Assembly: GCF_963662735.1 (NCBI RefSeq)
Contig: NZ_OY759744.1
Span: 620,001 to 684,000, forward strand
Source: an uncultured Methanoregula sp.
GTDB lineage: Archaea > Halobacteriota > Methanomicrobia > Methanomicrobiales > Methanospirillaceae
Direction: 5' to 3'
Length of the DNA stretch: 64,000 nucleotides
Shown here: piece after piece, positions 8,902 through 18,800 of the stretch
How the letters are laid out: each line of letters starts with the position of its first letter
Position numbering within the stretch: position 1 is the stretch's first letter
Notes under the pieces: model-generated
Told to the model about the DNA's origin: nothing
The model's input: only the letters and a program-made list of their open reading frames with translations
Database searches by the model: none
Program-made: the position numbers and the translations under genes

Positions 8902-10116
8902 TCAGGCCCTCATCGCAGTCTGGATATCCTCGCGCGATACCTGGTACGCCGGAACATACCCGGCAACAAGCGCTGCCACAAAGAGGATCAGGGAGTTGAT
9001 GACGAGATCCATGGGAGTCAGGTACAGGGTCGCCGACCATTCGGGCGTCACAACCGGGTTAATCTGCATGTACAATGCAAGCAGCAGGGTGATTATCACC
9101 CCGAGGCCAATGCCCAGCAGCGCGAGAATGATGACCTGGAACCCGTAGTTGTGCATGATGACTTCCTTGTCCACGCCGATTGCCTTGAGGATCCCAATCT
9201 GCCGCCGGCTGTTGATGGTCTTGATGGTGATGACGATGAAGAGCACGACGGTCGTAATGATGATGCTCACGATCAGGGACACGAGGTTGATGATGGCAAA
9301 ACTCTGGAGTGCCCGCCCCATGCTCTTGGAGAGGAGGTCCGCGGTGGTCTGGACCTTGGGTGTAACGCCGTACTGGATCAGCTCGTTCTTGATGAAAGTC
9401 TCGGAATAACCGGGCTTTGCCTTGACGGTGATATAATCGGCATTGTCAAGTGCCCTCGGGTCAACGAGCGCCATGTCGGTACCCGTCACGTACACAGCAC
9501 TGTCTGCCTGGCTCCAGCCGGTGAAATAGATCCCTTTCACCCGGTAATCCTTCACGTACCCGTTGCCGTAATCGATCGTGATCGAGTCGCCGACCCGTAC
9601 GCCCCCGAGCGAGGCCTGGAATTCATCCTCCTGCCGGATCGAGGCATCGCCTGCAACCGGCTTGCCGATGATCACTTCCCCGGTATCGTCCTGGCCGAGG
9701 TAACTGCCGGCTGTCATCTTGGTGTACAGGGGAGAGACGTACTTCTCGTCATTGGGCGATATGGACCGCACCGTGGCCCCGAGGATACGCTGGCGGTACT
9801 TGAGCGTGGCCCCCTTGGAAAAATGGGGGGTTGCACGCTCAACGCCCGGCATGCCATTGATGAGGGCAAGGGTTGCGCTCAGGTCGGTGACGTACTGGTC
9901 GCCCGACTTGGGGCTGACGAGCACGTTCCCGACCTCGTAATCCACGACCTGCTTTGTTATGCTCTGGCCGATCCCGTTGAACAGGCCGGGGAGGAAGATC
10001 ATGTTGGTGAAGCACATCCCGATGATCAGGATGGTGAGGAGCGCGCTCGACCTGCTTCCCCGCTGGAGTGACCGCAGGGCAAGCAGGAACGCGACTTTCA
10101 GTTCTTTTTTACCCAT
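8902..10116 (-). CDS. FtsX/MacB-like ABC permease
   Basis: 404 residues. One N-terminal membrane helix (LLTILIIGMCFTN) is followed by a large extracellular domain of about 220 residues and then three C-terminal helices (IINLVSLIVSIIITTVVLFI, IILALLGIGLGVIITLL, LILFVAALVAGYVPA). This four-helix plan with a big MacB_PCD-like periplasmic insert defines the FtsX-like permeases. Known relatives move lipoproteins, peptides or antibiotics, or signal across the membrane. The start codon lies inside the 3' end of the upstream exoprotein gene (19-base overlap), which implies translational coupling. Confidence 0.88.
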   Translation of the reverse strand: MGKKELKVAFLLALRSLQRGSRSSALLTILIIGMCFTNMIFLPGLFNGIGQSITKQVVDYEVGNVLVSPKSGDQYVTDLSATLALINGMPGVERATPHFSKGATLKYRQRILGATVRSISPNDEKYVSPLYTKMTAGSYLGQDDTGEVIIGKPVAGDASIRQEDEFQASLGGVRVGDSITIDYGNGYVKDYRVKGIYFTGWSQADSAVYVTGTDMALVDPRALDNADYITVKAKPGYSETFIKNELIQYGVTPKVQTTADLLSKSMGRALQSFAIINLVSLIVSIIITTVVLFIVITIKTINSRRQIGILKAIGVDKEVIMHNYGFQVIILALLGIGLGVIITLLLALYMQINPVVTPEWSATLYLTPMDLVINSLILFVAALVAGYVPAYQVSREDIQTAMRA

Positions 10117-11399
10117 GGGAAGGTTCCGTCACCTTTGGTCTTTGGCAGGTACCAGTACCGGTATGCTACGAACCCGAGGATCCCGAGGATGACCAGGACA
10201 AGGATGATCGTTCCCGACCCGTCAACAACCGGGACCCGGAGGTTCATCGGGCGGGTTATCACGTGGACGCCCATGTCATCGGTATAGGTTATCGTGAGGT
10301 TGTAGGGATGGTTACCGGATTTTGCTCCTTCGAGAAGGAAGAGGGCCGGTGCATCATTGCCGGGCTTGATCTTCCCGATGAAGGCTTCCTTTGTTCCCTC
10401 CGAGGGGAGATCGACTTTAGCCGAGACCTGTTTTGCATCGCCGGTGCCGGTATTCTCTATCCGTATGGTGAGATCGAACGGCGTGTGCTCCGTAAGGCGC
10501 GGAGGGTTGGTATCCACCGAGACAAAACCGAGTTCTGCCTTCCCCTTGAACATCACGTCGATACCCGTAGACTGGGTCCGGGAAGCCCCGTCAATCGCAT
10601 TATAAGTGATGGTCACCGGTATCCGGACCAGTCCTGCGTTCATTTTCTTATCGGAGAGGAAAACAAGGTCGAACGTCTTGTTCTGTCCTGCCGCGATTAC
10701 GCCGAGATGATAGAGATCGGTATTTTTCGGGGCAACAGCACTGCTGATATTTTCGATTTTTATGGTCACGTCATCGGCAAGCATTTCCCCTGCATTCGTA
10801 ACGGAGAGGTGAACCGGGATCTCGTCCCCGGGGTTCTGGCTGCCGGTCAGCGTGGTGTCCAGGATGAGAGTCGCCTTCTCCTGGATGCCAAGCGGCGTGT
10901 TGACGTTCACCGGAACAGGATATCGCGTGCTCTTCCCGCCGGTAGTGTCGATCCAGACCTCGGGATAGTACACACCACTTGCCGAGGGGGCCTTGATCGA
11001 GAAGGTGAACTGCAGGGTCTGGCCCGGGCCAATCGCTCCCACCCTGTCAAACGCGTTGGAGAGCACCGTGATCCCGTTGCCTTCCAGTTTCACGTTCTCC
11101 AGGTTTACGTTGATATCCGTGGTCTTCACCGTGGCATACTGGTCAGTCGAGGTCTGCCCGGATTTTTCGCTTACCTGCGCATTTGTTGCCGTGTTTTTCA
11201 CGGTTACGGTAATGGTGCCCTGGCTGTCTGGCATGAGGACAGAGGGGCTGACCTTGTAGTCGGTGATCGTTACGGTCGGTGCATCGGCTGCATGGGCCGC
11301 AGGTACCATCAGGACCATGAGCCCGAACAGGATCAGGAATCCTATAATTGTTGTGAAGATTTTCATGATTTCATTCCGGTTTTGTAGTATTGCATTCAT
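10098..11399 (-). CDS. COG1361-type surface protein with CARDB/NEW3-like repeats
   Basis: 433 residues: N-terminal signal peptide, about 370 extracellular residues made of three to four Ig-like beta-sandwich repeats (each with an NTG/NAG turn such as VKNTATNAQ, VTNAGEM, IENTGTG), and a single C-terminal helix (ILVLVILGILGFVAY) with a basic tail ending VKKN. This is the architecture of archaeal COG1361 'S-layer domain' proteins that sit beside FtsX-type transporters. Start ATG 11399 overlaps the preceding stop as ATGA and has GGAGG five bases upstream. An internal ATG at 11366 would also give a signal peptide. It is probably the substrate-facing or scaffold partner of the permease. Confidence 0.8.
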   Translation of the reverse strand: MNAILQNRNEIMKIFTTIIGFLILFGLMVLMVPAAHAADAPTVTITDYKVSPSVLMPDSQGTITVTVKNTATNAQVSEKSGQTSTDQYATVKTTDINVNLENVKLEGNGITVLSNAFDRVGAIGPGQTLQFTFSIKAPSASGVYYPEVWIDTTGGKSTRYPVPVNVNTPLGIQEKATLILDTTLTGSQNPGDEIPVHLSVTNAGEMLADDVTIKIENISSAVAPKNTDLYHLGVIAAGQNKTFDLVFLSDKKMNAGLVRIPVTITYNAIDGASRTQSTGIDVMFKGKAELGFVSVDTNPPRLTEHTPFDLTIRIENTGTGDAKQVSAKVDLPSEGTKEAFIGKIKPGNDAPALFLLEGAKSGNHPYNLTITYTDDMGVHVITRPMNLRVPVVDGSGTIILVLVILGILGFVAYRYWYLPKTKGDGTFPWVKKN

Positions 11400-12628
11400 A
11401 CTGCCTCCAGGGAGATCGAGCCCACTCCCTGTTTGATCTGGAACGTGATCTGCGGGGCTCCCGGGTGGGGGGACGTCATGTACGTATCGCCTTCCACGAG
11501 GAGTCCTCGCACATCCACATCTCCTACACCTTTATGGATCCGTATACTCAGGTTGCTCTCTTTTGGCACGCGGATGACCAGGCTGCCCACGCCATTTTTG
11601 ATGACAGCATCGAAACTTCCGCCATGATATCCGGCAAGATCGATACGGGTCTCGCCGGCCCCGTTCTTAATTCTCAGGGCAGACAGGTTGAGGTCCCCCA
11701 GTACCAGCCGGGTTCTTCCGGCATGGTTGGCAATCTCGAGCGCTGTCGGCACCTCGCGGTTCAGCCGTACATCCCAGGCATATACCGATTCACTCCATGA
11801 ACAGGAAAACGAGTGGCTGCCCCGGATCCTGACTTTTTTGATCCCATTGCACAGGGTGGCAGTATAATCACAGGGTGCCGGGCAGGTCTCGTTTCCTGAC
11901 GTCAGCTTCACGAGGGTCTGCTCATCCGTTCCTTCACCGACCAGGATATCCCCGGCGCCAAACCGTATCTGGAGATCAAGACCGGTCGCCCCCTCCCTGC
12001 TGATGACCGCAGTCTGAGGACAGGGCTCACCCTGCTCCGGCGCCTCTTTTCCTTTTATCACCCGGATATTCCATTTCAGGTACCGGATCGCGACATGGTA
12101 GGAGAACCGTGCAAGGTGCAGGTCCACGATGACCATGATAACCCCGGCTATGAAGAGGCCCGTGGAGATGAGGATCCCCGGCAGGGGTGATGTCCACCAG
12201 GGAACGGTGATGGTGACACCCAGCAGTTGCATGACCGCTATGAGCAGGAGGACCGGCCCAAGGACGAGTAATGCCACGCCGGCTATGAATATGACCGCAA
12301 GGAGCACGATGAGGATGATGAAGGGGATGAGCACGAAGACGAGGTTGAAGAGGCCAAGGCCGAGCGTTGCCATGACCGCATGCCAGATATTCCTGGCACT
12401 GCGGGCCTGTTCCGCCTTTTTCACCAGGTACGTTGCCCTGATCTCCTTTGCCACGTCATCAGGCGATCCAAGGGCCCGGCAGAGGTCTTCCTCGCTGCGC
12501 CCTTCCGATTTGCCGATACTGAAATGTTCGGCATAATCCGAGAGGATATCATCGAGGTCTTCCCTGCTGATGTATCCCGTAAGCCTGATCTTTAGTATAT
12601 GCAGATATTCCTGTTCAGTCTGCAGCAT
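11396..12628 (-). CDS. HAAS/DUF1700-type membrane protein with C-terminal toastrack-like domain
   Basis: About 410 residues from the ATG at 12628, which has AAGGAGA six bases upstream. The N-terminal 60 residues ([34 protein letters not shown]) match the helical HAAS/DUF1700 domain that commonly pairs with PadR regulators. Then come four hydrophobic helices (about 95-200) and a repetitive beta region with glycine turns ([24 protein letters not shown]), like LiaF/DUF4097 toastrack domains. In bacteria such proteins sense envelope stress. It overlaps PadR by 14 bases, so the two are translationally linked. The sensor role is inference. Confidence 0.75.
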   Translation of the reverse strand: MLQTEQEYLHILKIRLTGYISREDLDDILSDYAEHFSIGKSEGRSEEDLCRALGSPDDVAKEIRATYLVKKAEQARSARNIWHAVMATLGLGLFNLVFVLIPFIILIVLLAVIFIAGVALLVLGPVLLLIAVMQLLGVTITVPWWTSPLPGILISTGLFIAGVIMVIVDLHLARFSYHVAIRYLKWNIRVIKGKEAPEQGEPCPQTAVISREGATGLDLQIRFGAGDILVGEGTDEQTLVKLTSGNETCPAPCDYTATLCNGIKKVRIRGSHSFSCSWSESVYAWDVRLNREVPTALEIANHAGRTRLVLGDLNLSALRIKNGAGETRIDLAGYHGGSFDAVIKNGVGSLVIRVPKESNLSIRIHKGVGDVDVRGLLVEGDTYMTSPHPGAPQITFQIKQGVGSISLEAV

Positions 12629-12941
12629 GCGATTCTCCTTCCAGCAGTGCGTTGACGGATGCTGCAAACTGCATCCATTCTTCGCGTTGTTCTTTTTCTT
12701 TTACCCGTCCCGAATCTGTCAGCCGGTAATATTTCCTCGGGGGGCCTTCTGCAGACTCCTGAAGATAGGTAGTAACGTCCCCTTCATCCTTGAGGCGCCG
12801 CAGGAGCGGATAGATCGTCCCTTCCGAGATGTCGATCCGCTTCGAGATCTCGCCCACCAGTTCGTAGCCATAACAATCCTTGTTGGCCAGGACAGAGAGA
12901 ACGCAGATCTCAAGTACGCCTTTTTTAAACTGGATATTCAT
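12615..12941 (-). CDS. PadR-family transcriptional regulator
   Basis: 108 residues, the usual size of a short PadR protein. The winged helix-turn-helix is clear: [12 protein letters not shown], then [17 protein letters not shown], with the wing [10 protein letters not shown]. Residues after 80 form the dimerisation helix. PadR proteins usually repress, and they release DNA on binding a ligand or partner. It is the first gene of a five-gene operon ending at 8198. Two inverted repeats just downstream of the predicted TATA box (13075-13115) are plausible autoregulatory operators. Confidence 0.9.
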   Translation of the reverse strand: MNIQFKKGVLEICVLSVLANKDCYGYELVGEISKRIDISEGTIYPLLRRLKDEGDVTTYLQESAEGPPRKYYRLTDSGRVKEKEQREEWMQFAASVNALLEGESHAAD

Positions 12942-13074
12942 GGGACCTTCCTTTGAGCGGCAGATATGTCCGGCCCCCGCACCTGCAGACGGGTATGGGG
13001 ATGATCATCCGTCATACCGTTTGAGAGGGGTTTTCTGCAGGCAGCGGGGTTGCGGTTGTGCATGCCGGAGCTTC

Positions 13075-13115
13075 GTGTTAAGTGTTTAACACAGTATCAT
13101 GCATTGCAAGATACT
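13075..13115 (-). promoter_or_regulatory. paired inverted repeats, probable PadR operator
   Basis: Two adjacent dyads. One, GTGTTAAGTGTTTAACAC at 13075-13092, has perfect 7-bp arms. The other has AGTATC at 13093-13098 paired with GATACT at 13110-13115. They lie on the transcription-start side of the TATA box at 13137-13146, so a bound dimer would block initiation or clearance of the padR operon. The operator role is inferred from position and symmetry. Confidence 0.55.
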
Positions 13116-13136
13116 TACTATTATTGAGATTGTCGG

Positions 13137-13146
13137 ATATATAATT
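13137..13146 (-). promoter_or_regulatory. TATA box of the padR operon
   Basis: The minus strand reads AATTATATAT. Initiation about 25 bases downstream would fall near 13112, giving a leader of about 170 bases before the PadR start at 12941. It is the only strong TATA-like element in the 12942-13255 gap. The rest of that gap holds the operators and the terminator of the CDF gene; I see no gene in it. Confidence 0.5.
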
Positions 13147-13231
13147 CAATCGCTGCATAAATATTCGCGTATCGGGATACTATGACGCCAGGGACCCGTA
13201 TTCTTACCTCGGGCAGACCGGTCTTCCAGGA

Positions 13232-13242
13232 TAAAAAAAAAA
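13232..13242 (-). terminator. poly-T terminator after the CDF gene
   Basis: The minus strand carries a run of ten T residues about 14 bases after the CDF stop codon. Archaeal RNA polymerase terminates at such tracts without needing a hairpin. It would insulate the downstream padR promoter from read-through. Confidence 0.6.
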
Positions 13243-13255
13243 GATTCCGGCCCGG

Positions 13256-14188
13256 TCAGGCTGCAGAACGGGGGTCATTCTCCCTCGTGGGGATAATGGC
13301 GACAACGCTCCCGGGGATCAGGGCCTCGAGAGATCCCTTAAGGAAATCAATGAAATCCTGCACATCGCCCATCTTCTGCTCCGGGTCAAACCCAAGGAAA
13401 ATCTCGATGTAGATCCTGCTGCCGGAACGGCGCGAGCGGACACCATGGAACTCATGGTACCGGTCAAACGAGGAACTCAGTTCCCGGAGAATAACAAGCT
13501 GGAGCTCCTCGTCAAGCGTCTTGTCGAACAGGTCCGGGAGGGAGGCGGAGATCTCACGGTATCCCGCAAGCAGTAAAAAGCCGATGATGATGAACGAGAC
13601 GGCCGGGTCGATATACATAGCCCAGCTGTACTGGGTAAGCGTTACCGACAGTACGAGGGCAACAACGATCAACAGGTCAGAGAAGGTCTTGGCCCGCCGA
13701 AGCCGCCACTGGGCCTCCATGATAGGGGTGGGCTCTTTCTGCGCCCGCTGGTAGTTTTTCCGCCAGTGGTAGAAGTCCGCTATGCTGGCAAAGAGCATGA
13801 CGGGGATAACGAAGATAGCGGCATTTACATCGAAATGCTCGGGATTGTAAATCCGGTGGAGGGTGAAGAGGAGGAGGATGCAGAGGGAGATGAGCATCAC
13901 AGCACCGGTGATGATCCGTGTCAGGGACTCAAATTTTCCCATGCCGTAATCGTACGTGAACTTCCCGCCGAGGGTCACCCTCCGTATGATCAGGAGCGCA
14001 AAGGAGGTTGCAAGGATCTCGTTTGCACCCTTGATGATGTCAGATAAGAGAGTGGCAGATCCGGAGAGTATGACTGCCGCAGTCTCGGGGATCAGGATGA
14101 GGATATCGATAACAAGCCCGGTGAAAACCAGCTTTTGCCGGGATTCCCCCGGTTCATCTGCTCCGTTCCTGATCCCGCCTCCTGTCAT
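13256..14188 (-). CDS. cation diffusion facilitator (CDF) family transporter
   Basis: 310 residues with about six membrane helices and a cytoplasmic C-terminal domain (residues about 215-300). CDF landmarks: SATLLSDIIKGANEI in helix 2, the YDYGMGKFES loop between helices 2 and 3, AKTFSDLL in helix 5, and the C-terminal ferredoxin-like fold with YHEFHGVRSRRSG. The family exports divalent metals such as Zn or Mn by proton exchange. The helix-2 metal site reads D..K..NE where most zinc exporters have D..H..SD, so metal choice may differ. A CTACA-CA-TGTAG dyad at 14195-14206 lies just upstream of the start and could be an operator. Confidence 0.85.
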   Translation of the reverse strand: MTGGGIRNGADEPGESRQKLVFTGLVIDILILIPETAAVILSGSATLLSDIIKGANEILATSFALLIIRRVTLGGKFTYDYGMGKFESLTRIITGAVMLISLCILLLFTLHRIYNPEHFDVNAAIFVIPVMLFASIADFYHWRKNYQRAQKEPTPIMEAQWRLRRAKTFSDLLIVVALVLSVTLTQYSWAMYIDPAVSFIIIGFLLLAGYREISASLPDLFDKTLDEELQLVILRELSSSFDRYHEFHGVRSRRSGSRIYIEIFLGFDPEQKMGDVQDFIDFLKGSLEALIPGSVVAIIPTRENDPRSAA

Positions 14189-14239
14189 GTATGTCTACAC
14201 ATGTAGAACCGGGAGGGTAAAAAAAGTGAGGGACGCGTG

Positions 14240-14660
14240 AGGTCTGTTTAAAGGGAAAACCTGAACACGATGCGGAAGTTCTGATACTTCATTTTCAATA
14301 AGGGTCCGATCGATCCGGATCGATTTTTCAATCGCGATCATGATCGCGATTAAAATTTTAAAATCAAAGCTTGATTGAAAAATAAAAATCAAAGTCTGCT
14401 GAAAATATTTCAATCAGGGTTTGATGATCAAAAGTTAAGTACCTGTACAACATCTCAAGCAAACTGTTTACGACGAAGGTCCGATCGCAGGCACGGTTTT
14501 TCAATCAAAGTCCGGTTGAAATTTTTTCATCAGGGTCTGCTTGAAAAATTTTAATCAAAGCTTGATTGAAAAATAAAAATCAAGGTTTGATTGATCCGGA
14601 TCGATTTTACAAACGCGATCGTGATCGCGATTGAAATTATTTGGGCAAGGTTTGATGAAA
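14240..14660. repeat. AT-rich spacer of interleaved direct repeats and palindromes
   Basis: No gene is visible in this stretch. It is built from variants of an AATCAAAG..TTGATTGAAAA unit alternating with GATC-rich palindromes. There is an exact 31-bp direct repeat at 14362-14392 and 14553-14583. There is a perfect 22-bp palindrome at 14330-14351 (arms AATCGCGATCA) and a partner dyad at 14614-14629 (arms CGCGATC). CGATCCGGATCG occurs at 14311-14322, with a shorter copy near 14593-14602. The whole block looks like two diverged tandem copies about 190-280 bp apart. Function unknown; it borders the gltX-linked island. Confidence 0.75.
14330..14351. repeat. perfect 22-bp palindrome
   Basis: AATCGCGATCA followed by its exact reverse complement. 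A related dyad with a GT centre occurs at 14614-14629 in the second half of the repeat block. It could bind a dimeric protein or extrude a cruciform; nothing in the sequence decides between these. Confidence 0.8.
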
Positions 14661-14684
14661 AAAAGGATCGGGATCCGCCAGGTC

Positions 14685-15083
14685 TCACTTGTGCGTGAAG
14701 TACGCCTTCACGCCCGAAACGTCGACTGCGTCAATCTTCACAAACCCGACCCGCTCGAACTGGACAACTTTGCCGGCTTCCGACCGTACCGCAGGTTCGC
14801 AGGCACCCTTCATCTCCCCTTCCTGCGTGAGGAGTGTGCAGGGTGCCGTTGCCTGTGCCGGGAGCCACTGGATGATATGGGCTTTTACAGCCCGGGCATC
14901 CGCAAGCGAGTCCCCGCCGTACGAGAACGAGGGGGTCTCGCCGTCCCACGCGATCTTCACGTTGAAGAGGTCCTTGAGCCGGACCATAGGAGTGCCGGGC
15001 ACGAGCTCGCTCTTCGGGAGAAGAACCGTGCCGGTAAACTCGAGCGTGCGGGAGCCCCGTGCTGTATCGGACGGGTGGAGCAG
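14685..15083 (-). pseudogene. displaced duplicate of the gltX 3' end
   Basis: This segment repeats the last 133 or so codons of glutamyl-tRNA synthetase with its own stop (TGA at 14685-14687). Against the intact gene at a constant offset of 7414 bases: 14687-14714 is identical, 14715-14729 is diverged (5 of 15 bases match; IDAVDVSG versus IDSADADG), 14730-15062 is identical over 333 bp, and 15063-15083 is diverged but still reads LLHPSDTARGS (LLHPSDAARGS in the intact gene). Homology then ends abruptly. There is no catalytic domain or plausible start, so it is a gene fragment. The diverged ends show two different gltX alleles were involved. Confidence 0.9.
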
Positions 15084-15833
15084 ACATCCTCGCCCGAATC
15101 CCTGCTCAGTTTATGGGGGCGAGAGGGAGGAATTATTAGGAGAGTGATGGAAAAACCCGGCAATCCCATGAAAGGACACTGACAGCGGCTGGTAGGGGAT
15201 CTGATATGCATCCAATAGGAGTCATTTCTGCCTCCATTGAGCCCACTTTCCGGCTCGTATGACAGTTTTGCCCACAACTACCACAGGTCGTCGGAAATCG
15301 GCCATTTTTACATCTGAATGGCGTTAATGTGCCCTTCCCGCGCCCGGAAATGACACCGTATGGCAGGCCTTTCCTTCACTTTCAACCGATCAGGGGCGGC
15401 TGAAGGTCAAGGACGAAAAGGAATGGCTCCGGCCATGCGATCGATCTTCCCAGGGATCTCCCAGTGATTCATTCTTTTCCCGGACCTAGACATGGGCTGG
15501 GATATTCTTGGAGAACCGATGATATCTAGGGTGCGATTCCTGAAAACATTGACATCTGTTGATCCTGATTGACAAAAAAGTCATAAGAATTCGCAACATC
15601 AGGTCCATAACATTCCAAACGCCGTGGAACTCCTAACGCATTGACACTGACACGGGCTGCGGGATGTACTGTCATCCTATTATGAGATAGATCTCACAAA
15701 ATACACGAACTCTACCCCTGATGATTCACAAACATAGCCATCTGATTGGATAATTCCCCTTTTATAGAAAAGTATCATTACATTGAGAATTAAAAAATAA
15801 TGTTTATATCGCCATATTTTAAATTTCAATTCA
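15084..15833. other. gene-free left flank of the island
   Basis: All frames are interrupted and no protein family is recognised. GC is moderate from 15084 to about 15560 and drops sharply toward the AAA gene promoter. The part next to gltX may be decayed host or element DNA. A minus-strand open stretch near 15120-15277 is short, lacks a ribosome-binding site and runs into the gltX copy in a wrong frame. Confidence 0.5.
15803..15810 (+). promoter_or_regulatory. TATA box for the island AAA+ gene
   Basis: TTTATATC lies 24-31 bases before the ATG at 15834 with an A-rich BRE-like tract upstream. Initiation about 25 bases downstream would fall only a few bases before the start codon, so a nearly leaderless transcript is expected. 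This agrees with the absence of a ribosome-binding site. Confidence 0.6.
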
Positions 15834-18800
15834 ATGACTTCGAATGAGGATAATTCTGATCAGGTATATATTCTTGGAGATTATGCAATAGATTCCCACT
15901 TTTTTGTGGATAAAGAACGTCCGGGAGTCGATGAACATTCTAATTATTTGCATTATGATAAGATACATCAATCAAATATATTTGGTGGAACTCAGCTGTT
16001 AGGAAAATTCGTAAAAAATGGAATTGCGAACGAAGATGTTGTGAATTTCTATGATATTGAAGAAGATTATAAAAATCAAAAAAAGGATCCTGTTCCCCAA
16101 ATGGGAATCCCATTTTCTTATTCAATAATAACTGAATTCGGCAAAGGGGAGGAGAAAAAATATCGTTCACAATATATATTGGGATATCAAGATTCTACAC
16201 CTAATATTAAAGATGAAAAACGGGGTGATTCGATAGCAGATAAAATACTTAATCTTATCACGGAAATTCATGATAATCAATTTGTTATTTTAAATGATTA
16301 TGGGACTGTCCTCAGGAAGAATAAGATCATTCGGTCCGCCCTTATAGAGAAGACTGAAGGTTTATCAATAAAATTTGTGCTTAAGATGCATAAACCACTT
16401 TTTAAGGGACCGTTATGGACATGGATCTCAAAAAAAGATCCGGTTGTTGTAATTAACTCAAATGATCTGAGAAGTTGCGGTCTTGATTTCAGTCGAGGCC
16501 TCTCGTGGGAAAAGACTGTGAATGATATTTTTTTTAGGATATTCTCCCAGGATGACGATAATCACGTTGTTACGGAATTGCGAAAAGTCCGTCATCTCAT
16601 GATTTGGTTTGATGTTGATGGCGTATTGTATCTCAATAAAATCGATAAATCGTCATACCTCGCCACAGTAATCTACGATCCCAGTCATGTTGAGGAAGGA
16701 AATAAACACTCGATCCAGGGAACTCTGCCAGGCTTAATGAGTGCATTTTTTGGAACATTCGTCGCGAATATTGCAAATAAAAAACTTAACTGGCTTACTG
16801 ATAAAAACGATGACTCAAAAAATCCCAATGATCCCTTATTTAATGATCACCGAATTATCGTTGCTTCAACTGTTGCGGGTATGAACGTTGCACTAAGTCT
16901 CCTTCGGGAAGGATTTGAAAACCAAAAAAAAATAACACCAAAGAAATCAGAACAAAAAGATACAAAAAAATCCATGGTTTTTAATTATCCATTCAACAAG
17001 TTGAAAAAACCCGAGGAAACCTTTTCATTTGTTAAAAAAACCGTAACAGCGCGTGATTTATTTGATCTCTCGGATTGGTCAATTATCAATGAAAGTGGTT
17101 CTCATTTTATCCACCGAGAATCAAGGAAAATTGTTAGAGAAGGATTCGATTCAATAAAAAAGAGTCTTCCATATGCGCAGTTTGGAAAATTTATTACATT
17201 CGATAGGACAGAAATTGAGATCTATAAGGAAATAGAGAAATTATTCCGGAAATACTTAGATTCAGAGAGGCCGGGTTCCAAAGAGAAATTAATTTATGCA
17301 ATTGGCGTTTTTGGGCCCCCAGGTTGCGGAAAGTCTTTCGGCATTGAAGAATTATCGAAAAGTGTCGGAGGAGATAATTTTAAGATCATCAAGATTAACT
17401 TAAGCCAGCTGAAATCTCCAAATGAACTAACGATAAGATTCCAAGAGATTCGGAATGCGACACTTACAGGAAAAAAACCAGTAGTTATTATCGATGAATT
17501 TGATTCGAAATGCGAGAAGGAGAATCTAGGCTGGATAAAATATTTTCTGGCGCCTATCCAGGACGGGGAATTTAGCGATACTAACGGTATTCATTCTATT
17601 GGAAATGCATTTTTCGTATTTACAGGAGGAACATGTGATACCCTGAATGAATTTGCGGAAGGCCCGCACACGTTGTCGGAAGGTGAAAGAATAAAATACC
17701 TAAGTGATTTTAAAGCAAAGAAGGGACCAGATTTTACCAGCCGCTTAATTGGTCATATCAATATCAGGGGGCCGAATAAGGTAGATAGTGCAGATAGTTT
17801 TTGGATTATCAGAAGAGCGGTTTTACTGCGTTCCCTTATTGAAAAGAATATGCCTTCAATCATAAGTGAAAAGGAGGGTGTTAAAAAGGCCAACATTGAT
17901 AACAACCTCATTAGCGCTTTTCTCGAAACACCTTCATATCGTCATGGAGCTCGATCAATGGAAGCGATTATCAGAATGAGTGCAACAAAAAACGAAAAAC
18001 GTTTTTCATTCTCAGACATTCCATCTATAGAGCAATTGAATCCTCATGTTGACGGCGTTCATTTTTACAAAGGTCTGAGAAATAAAAAGGTTGCTTCATA
18101 CCAAATAATAGAAGATCTTGCAAAGAGCCAGTTCAAGTTCATTGGTAAATATTTCAATGATCGTAAGGAAGAGCCGGAGATTTATGACGAATACGTATAT
18201 AAAACAATGAAAGTTTGGGATACAAAAGGTCTGGATCTGGCAGAACAGGAACCTTATTTCAGAGATTCGGAATTCATTCTCGAAATTCTCAAAGTCTTAG
18301 GATTAGAATACACTAAATATTCGAAACCGATAAAAATAACAGGGAAAAAAGGATTCAACCTCGCACCAGAAATATTGCGTCGGGTAATTGTTCTGGAGCA
18401 CGACAGATGGATTATCGACAGAGTATCCATGGGCTGGATTTTCCAGGAGACACACGTTTTTGGATTGAAAGGATTCTCGTGTTTGAGGCCATTAAACACG
18501 TACGAACAAGATACTTCCGATATATCTTCAGAAGAGTATCGGCACATCCTGCATTTTCTTACCAAATATATTAACATGCTACCCGTGATCTTTTCTGAAG
18601 CGGGTTACTCCGTATCAAATCTGAATCTCACCGATCAAAAAATTAAAGAGATCGATAATAGAATTACAAATTATTACGCAGATAATGAATCGTATATTAA
18701 CCGACAAAATCGCGAATTGTCAATTAGATCGAAGTATCATATTGAGAAGCTTGCGCAGTCCCTGTTCACGCATCAAACAGAATTAATGAAGATGTATTTT

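Noticed and set aside
15084..15277. Minus-strand open stretch resembling a transposase end
   Set aside because: No catalytic motif or terminal inverted repeat; the frame continues into the duplicated gltX in the wrong phase.
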